17,742 nucleotides of DNA from ZC4RG19 sp036279475 (lineage in GTDB: Bacteria > Actinomycetota > Acidimicrobiia > Acidimicrobiales > VFJN01), in assembly GCA_036279475.1 (NCBI GenBank), contig DASUJB010000102.1, positions 1 through 17,742 on the forward strand, given 5' to 3'. Both the position numbers and the translations under genes were made by a program. The notes beneath the pieces are model-generated. The model worked only from the letters and a program-made list of their open reading frames with translations, was not told where the DNA came from and did no database searches. Shown here one piece after another: positions 14,380-17,742 of the stretch (positions within the stretch are counted from its first letter, which is position 1; every line of letters begins with the position of its first letter).

Positions 14380-14952
14380 TCACACCACCTCTCGGAGGAA
14401 CAGCTCGTGCACCCGGGGATCGTCGCCCAGCTCGGGGTGGAAGGCCGCCACCACGATGCCACCGTGGCGACAGAGGACGGGTCGCTCCCCCACCGCCGCC
14501 AGGACCTCGACGTCGTCGCCCACCCGCTCGACCACGGGTGCCCGGATGAACACGGCGTGCACCCGCGCGCCGCCCACGGCGTCCACCGCCAGGTCGGCCT
14601 CGAACGAATCGACCTGGCGACCGAAGGCGTTGCGGCGCACGTCGAGGTCGATGGCGCCGAAGCACCGCTGATCGGGCCGGCCGTCGAGGATCTCCCGGCC
14701 CAGGAGGATCATCCCCGCGCAGGTGCCCAGGGCCGGCATGCCGCGGGACAGGCGCCGGTCGAGGGCGTCGAACAGGCCCGACGAGGCGAGCAGCATGGAC
14801 ATCGTCGTCGACTCGCCGCCGGGCAGCACCACGGCCTGGACGTCGTCGAGGTCAGCCGGCGAGCGCACCGCCACGGCGGCCACGCCCAGGCGCTCGAGCG
14901 CGGCGACGTGGCGGGTGGCCGCGCCCTGCAACGCCACCACGCCCACCTTCAC
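14380..14952 (-). CDS. pdxT: Pyridoxal 5'-phosphate synthase glutaminase subunit PdxT
   Basis: PdxT releases ammonia from glutamine and passes it to PdxS for pyridoxal phosphate synthesis. The 190-residue protein begins MKVGVVALQGA and has PGGESTTM (44-51), the nucleophile C78 in GTCAGMILL, RRNAFGRQVDSFE (106-118), and the triad completed by H172 and E174 (FHPELGDD). I chose GTG 14952, with GAGG seven bases upstream. The reading frame stays open far upstream, but that part is only the complement of the lipoprotein gene. pdxS lies about 2.6 kb away, on the other side of that gene, instead of being adjacent. Confidence 0.96.
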   Translation of the reverse strand: MKVGVVALQGAATRHVAALERLGVAAVAVRSPADLDDVQAVVLPGGESTTMSMLLASSGLFDALDRRLSRGMPALGTCAGMILLGREILDGRPDQRCFGAIDLDVRRNAFGRQVDSFEADLAVDAVGGARVHAVFIRAPVVERVGDDVEVLAAVGERPVLCRHGGIVVAAFHPELGDDPRVHELFLREVV

Positions 14953-14986
14953 CTGGGGGCCTCGTTCCTGCCGACATGACGTCCCG

Positions 14987-14992
14987 ATTGTA
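14987..14992 (-). promoter_or_regulatory. Putative -10 box of the pdxT unit (TACAAT)
   Basis: The minus strand reads TACAAT, one base from the TATAAT consensus, in an otherwise GC-rich gap. It would start transcription near 14980 and give a leader of about 28 bases containing the GAGG ribosome binding site. No good -35 box is seen. The overlapping plus-strand TTGTAC (14988-14993) could equally be a -35 element of the divergent lipoprotein gene. Confidence 0.45.
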
Positions 14993-15050
14993 CGGGCGGC
15001 AGCGGGAACGACGAGAATCTCCCCGTCTGGGACGGTGGGGGACGATCGAC

Positions 15051-15056
15051 GGGAGG
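15051..15056 (+). promoter_or_regulatory. Shine-Dalgarno sequence of the lipoprotein gene
   Basis: GGGAGG lies five bases before GTG 15062. It decides the start of the lipoprotein gene: the frame is open further upstream to 14723, but that part overlaps pdxT and has no signal-peptide logic. Confidence 0.6.
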
Positions 15057-15061
15057 TCTCC

Positions 15062-17554
15062 GTGCACGGGCACGCCACCACCACCGACCACCGTGACCGC
15101 TCCGGCGGCGCCTCCGGCCGCGCCCGATGGCCGGGGCACGCCTCCCGCCGGTGCGTGGCGGTGGCGACCCTGCTGGCGCTGGTCCCGGTCGCCGCCTGCG
15201 CCACCCGCCCCCCGGTCGCCGGCGAAGCCGCCGCCCCGACCTTCGAGCGCGCCAGCGGCTCGGGCCTCACGGCCGAGGAGCCCACGGCCAACCTGGCGGA
15301 CCTCGTCACCCCGTCGGAGGGCGACGCGGCCTGGACGATCGTGGGATCGATCTACGACCCGGGCGAGGGGGCGGCGTCGGCCACCGCCTGGACCTCCGAG
15401 GACGGCCGCCGCTGGGACCGCCGGACCGTCGGGCCCGCCCGCCACGGCCGAGACGCCACCATCGCCGCCGCCGCGCGCCGCGGGGACGGGCTGGTGGCCG
15501 TCGGGCGGGTGGGGACCGGCGAGGGGGCCGACGCCGCCCTCTGGTCCCGGCGCGACGGCGAGTGGACCTCGAGCGTCCCCGACGTCATGGCGGGTGAACA
15601 CGAGCAGTGGGCGTTCGACGTGGCCGTCGGTCCCGGCGGCATCGTGGTGGCCGGGGCCGAGGAGGTGTGGGGGGACGTCCGCCCCCGCCTGTGGTTCAGC
15701 ACCGACGGGGACGAGTGGGAGAGCGTCGACGGAGGAGCGGGCGGCCCCCTCGACGCCACGGGCAGCGAGGCCGTGCACGCCGTCGCCCCGGTGGGCGACG
15801 GGTTCGTCGCCGTGGGGGGCCGCACGCTGGAGGGCGAGGAGGACGGGCTGGCGTGGTCCTCGCCGGACGGACGGCGTTGGGAGCCCCTCGACGCGCCGGC
15901 GCTCGGTGGCCCACGGCGGCAGGACGTGCTCACGGTCACGGCCGCCGGCCGGGGAGTGGTGGCCGGAGGGACGGCCGACGCCGACGGCGACGGGCAGGGA
16001 GAGCCCGTCACCTGGGCCTCGGGCGACGGTCGCACCTGGAGCGGGCCCACCGGCCCCCTGCCGATGACCGACTCGCGCAGCGGTGCCAGCGACCTCGCCG
16101 TGCGCTCGTTGTCCTCCGCCGGGGGCAGCAGCCTCGTCGCCAGCGGCGGCGCCGACTGGCGGCCCCGCCTGTGGCGGTCGGCCGACGGCGGGCGCTCGTG
16201 GTCGGAGCTCCCCAACCCCGTGCACGGCAAGCTGTTCCAGGACGGCGTCACGCTCCGGGCCGCGGCGTCCCGAGGCGACCTCACCCTCGCCATCGGCGCC
16301 GAGCCCTCGGTCCTCATGCTGGCCGGGGCCCGGTGGGAGGACGTCACCAGCGACGAGTTCCCCAGCGGGGGCGCCCAACCCTTCGCCACCACCGTCACCG
16401 CCACCGACGACCTCACCCTGGCGGCCGGGGGGCGCTTCACCACCGGTCACGGCGAGAAGCGGGACGCGGTCGCCGGCCAGCTGTGGGTGGAGGACGGTGA
16501 CCGCTGGCGCGCCGTGGGGTCCAAGAACCTGGCGTCGGGCCAGGTGCTCGACGCCACCGCCTTCGCCGGAGGGTACGTGGCGGTGGGGGTCGAGGACTTC
16601 GGCCTGGCGTCGGGGCGCGACGTCGTCGTCGGCGACGACCTGCCCGACGGCCTGGTGTGGCTGTCCCCCAACGGGGCCGACTGGGTGCGGGTCGCCTCCC
16701 AGAACGCCCGGGTCAACGCCGAGGTGCTGGAGTTCCTCGAGGACCCCTCGGCCGAGATGGCACCGGTGATCGCCCAGCTGGAGGCCGAGGCGCCCTCGCC
16801 GTCGGTTCTCCCCGCCGGGGGCCCGGGAACCCAGTCCCTCGAGGCGGTCGCCGCCATCGGGAAGGGCTTCATCGCCACCGGGTCCACCTACGACCACGGT
16901 GACGCCAACCCCATCGTCCTGGTGTCGCCCGACGGCAAGCGGTTCACAGCCGAGGGCCCGCCGCACGGCGGCCCCGGCGACCAGCGCTACGAGGACGTCT
17001 GCGTCGGCCCCGGGGACGTGGCCGTCACCGTGGGCGTGGCCGGTGCCACCGGCGCCACCGACGCCATCGTCGCCGCCCGCACGCGGCGCGGCTGGGTGGC
17101 CGGTCGAGGCAACGGGTTCACGGCCCGCGGCGACCAGGGGGCGACCGCCTGCGCCGCCGGCAAGGACGGCTTCATCGCCGTCGGCTCCGACGACCGGTCC
17201 GGCAACCGCGACGCCCGCCTGTGGACCTCCGAGGACGGGATCGAGTGGTCGGAGCTGGGCTCGAGCCTCCTCGGCGGCAACGGCGACCAGCGGGCCACCG
17301 CGGTGGCCGCCGTGCCCGGCGGAGGCTGGCTGGTGGCCGGCACCGACGGGGCACGAGGCGACGGCGACATCGCCCTGTGGCGCGTCGACGGGAAGGGCCG
17401 GGTGACCCGCCGCGACACCGGCGAGGACGCCCTGGGCGGTCCCGGCGAGCAGACCGTGACCGCCGTCGCCATCGACGACCACGGCCGGGTCACGCTGGCC
17501 GGCGACGACCGGGGGCGGGCCGGGCTGTGGCGCGCCGATTCCCTCGACCGCTGA
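15062..17554 (+). CDS. Lipoprotein with about 14 beta-propeller (Asp-box type) repeats
   Basis: An 830-residue exported protein of unknown function. After a charged N-terminus, a hydrophobic segment (about 32-45) ends in the lipobox VAAC, so C46 should be lipid-anchored on the outer face. From about residue 75 to the end I count 14 repeats of ~50 residues, each opening with a strand like FVAVG or IVVAG, then LW-S-DG--W (Asp-box form, for example WTSEDGRRW, SSPDGRRWE, SADGGRSWSE, TSEDGIEWSE) and an AVA-type strand. That number suits two seven-bladed propellers. Repeat 9 carries a ~60-residue, probably helical insertion. Only two further cysteines exist after C46 (C647, C697), in neighbouring repeats, a possible disulfide. 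No sialidase catalytic set is recognisable. The gene is divergent from pdxT and convergent with pdxS. Confidence 0.8.
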   Translation: MHGHATTTDHRDRSGGASGRARWPGHASRRCVAVATLLALVPVAACATRPPVAGEAAAPTFERASGSGLTAEEPTANLADLVTPSEGDAAWTIVGSIYDPGEGAASATAWTSEDGRRWDRRTVGPARHGRDATIAAAARRGDGLVAVGRVGTGEGADAALWSRRDGEWTSSVPDVMAGEHEQWAFDVAVGPGGIVVAGAEEVWGDVRPRLWFSTDGDEWESVDGGAGGPLDATGSEAVHAVAPVGDGFVAVGGRTLEGEEDGLAWSSPDGRRWEPLDAPALGGPRRQDVLTVTAAGRGVVAGGTADADGDGQGEPVTWASGDGRTWSGPTGPLPMTDSRSGASDLAVRSLSSAGGSSLVASGGADWRPRLWRSADGGRSWSELPNPVHGKLFQDGVTLRAAASRGDLTLAIGAEPSVLMLAGARWEDVTSDEFPSGGAQPFATTVTATDDLTLAAGGRFTTGHGEKRDAVAGQLWVEDGDRWRAVGSKNLASGQVLDATAFAGGYVAVGVEDFGLASGRDVVVGDDLPDGLVWLSPNGADWVRVASQNARVNAEVLEFLEDPSAEMAPVIAQLEAEAPSPSVLPAGGPGTQSLEAVAAIGKGFIATGSTYDHGDANPIVLVSPDGKRFTAEGPPHGGPGDQRYEDVCVGPGDVAVTVGVAGATGATDAIVAARTRRGWVAGRGNGFTARGDQGATACAAGKDGFIAVGSDDRSGNRDARLWTSEDGIEWSELGSSLLGGNGDQRATAVAAVPGGGWLVAGTDGARGDGDIALWRVDGKGRVTRRDTGEDALGGPGEQTVTAVAIDDHGRVTLAGDDRGRAGLWRADSLDR

Positions 17555-17567
17555 CGGCGGCACCTCG

Positions 17568-17592
17568 GCGGGCAGGGGGCGACCCCGCCCGC
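17568..17592. terminator. Hairpin between the convergent lipoprotein gene and pdxS
   Basis: GCGGGC-A-GGGG, loop GCGA, CCCC-GCCCGC: ten GC pairs with one bulged A and a GNRA-type tetraloop on the plus strand. It begins 14 bases after the lipoprotein stop and ends eight bases from the pdxS stop. It is well placed as a shared terminator for both genes, though neither side has a T-run. Confidence 0.5.
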
Positions 17593-17599
17593 AGCCGCG

Positions 17600-17742
17600 T
17601 CACCAGCCCCGGTCGGCCAGCTTCACGTCGAGGCGATCGATCTCGTCCCCCCGCATCGCCCCACCCAGGCCCCGGCTGACCTTGGCGACGATGGCGGGAT
17701 CGTCGTGGTGAGCGGTGGCCTCGACGATCGCCTTGGCCCGAC
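17600..17742 (-). CDS. pdxS: Pyridoxal 5'-phosphate synthase subunit PdxS, C-terminal end (cut by window edge)
   Basis: The minus strand at the right edge reads, from a partial codon, RAKAIVEATAHHDDP, then IVAKVSRGLGGAM, and ends LADRGW followed by TGA at 17602-17600. This is the characteristic C-terminus of PdxS, the barrel subunit that builds pyridoxal phosphate from ribose 5-phosphate, glyceraldehyde 3-phosphate and ammonia supplied by PdxT. Only 46 codons are inside the window. The stretch AKVSRGLG and the RGW ending make the call firm despite the short length. Its partner pdxT lies beyond the opposite-strand lipoprotein gene. Confidence 0.88.
   Translation of the reverse strand, partial: RAKAIVEATAHHDDPAIVAKVSRGLGGAMRGDEIDRLDVKLADRGW

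Noticed and set aside
13626..14462. A longer yebC start
   Set aside because: MSGHSKW at 14375 is the invariant family start; the upstream part is a shadow of pdxT.
14380..15309. A longer pdxT start giving 309 residues
   Set aside because: The extra N-terminus has no PdxT similarity and overlaps the lipoprotein coding region; MKVGVVALQG at 14952 is the standard family start.
14852..17563. A 903-codon open frame on the minus strand covering the lipoprotein gene
   Set aside because: The composition is Gly/Ala/Arg/Pro/Val with no family motif. The plus strand has a signal peptide, lipobox, Shine-Dalgarno sequence and regular repeats. Long antisense frames are expected at this GC content.
1..17742. 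Mobile element, prophage, CRISPR, tRNA or riboswitch signals
   Set aside because: No transposase, integrase, direct-repeat array, attachment site, tRNA-like sequence or recognised riboswitch core was seen; gene content is conserved housekeeping.

Overview
The window is very GC-rich and gene-dense. It carries the conserved actinobacterial housekeeping neighbourhood pdxS / pdxT-yebC-ruvC-ruvA-ruvB / yajC-secD-secF-apt-rel / hisS, almost all on the minus strand. queA and tgt (queuosine tRNA modification) sit between ruvB and yajC. As I recall, mycobacteria and streptomycetes lack that pair, so together with the base composition this suggests a deep-branching actinobacterium, perhaps of the Acidimicrobiia type. 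That placement is inference from gene content only.

Reading the minus strand from high to low coordinates: the last 46 codons of pdxS (17600-17742); pdxT (14380-14952); yebC; a one-cysteine peroxiredoxin; ruvC, ruvA and ruvB; queA and tgt; yajC, secD and secF; apt; rel; and the first 138 codons of hisS (1-415). Several neighbours overlap by four bases (yebC/prx, ruvC/ruvA, queA/tgt, secD/secF), which points to translational coupling. The jobs covered are pyridoxal phosphate synthesis, a YebC translation factor, peroxide removal, Holliday-junction processing, queuosine modification, Sec export, purine salvage and the stringent response.

Only two genes lie on the plus strand, and each splits a conserved neighbourhood. 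One (510-2315), between rel and hisS, encodes a GT-C membrane glycosyltransferase that closely resembles AftB, the terminal arabinofuranosyltransferase of mycobacterial cell walls. The other (15062-17554), between pdxS and pdxT, encodes an 830-residue lipoprotein of about 14 propeller-type repeats, enough for two seven-bladed beta-propellers.

I see no mobile element, CRISPR array, tRNA or rRNA gene, and no gene-free stretch longer than about 130 bases. The most interesting non-coding signals are a set of TANNNT boxes at a near-constant distance from start codons (hisS, aftB leader, ruvC, apt), suggesting leaderless transcripts; a C8 tract and polyproline mini-ORF before the aftB-like gene; and two mutually exclusive hairpins between apt and rel. 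There is no obvious new defence or mobile system here.
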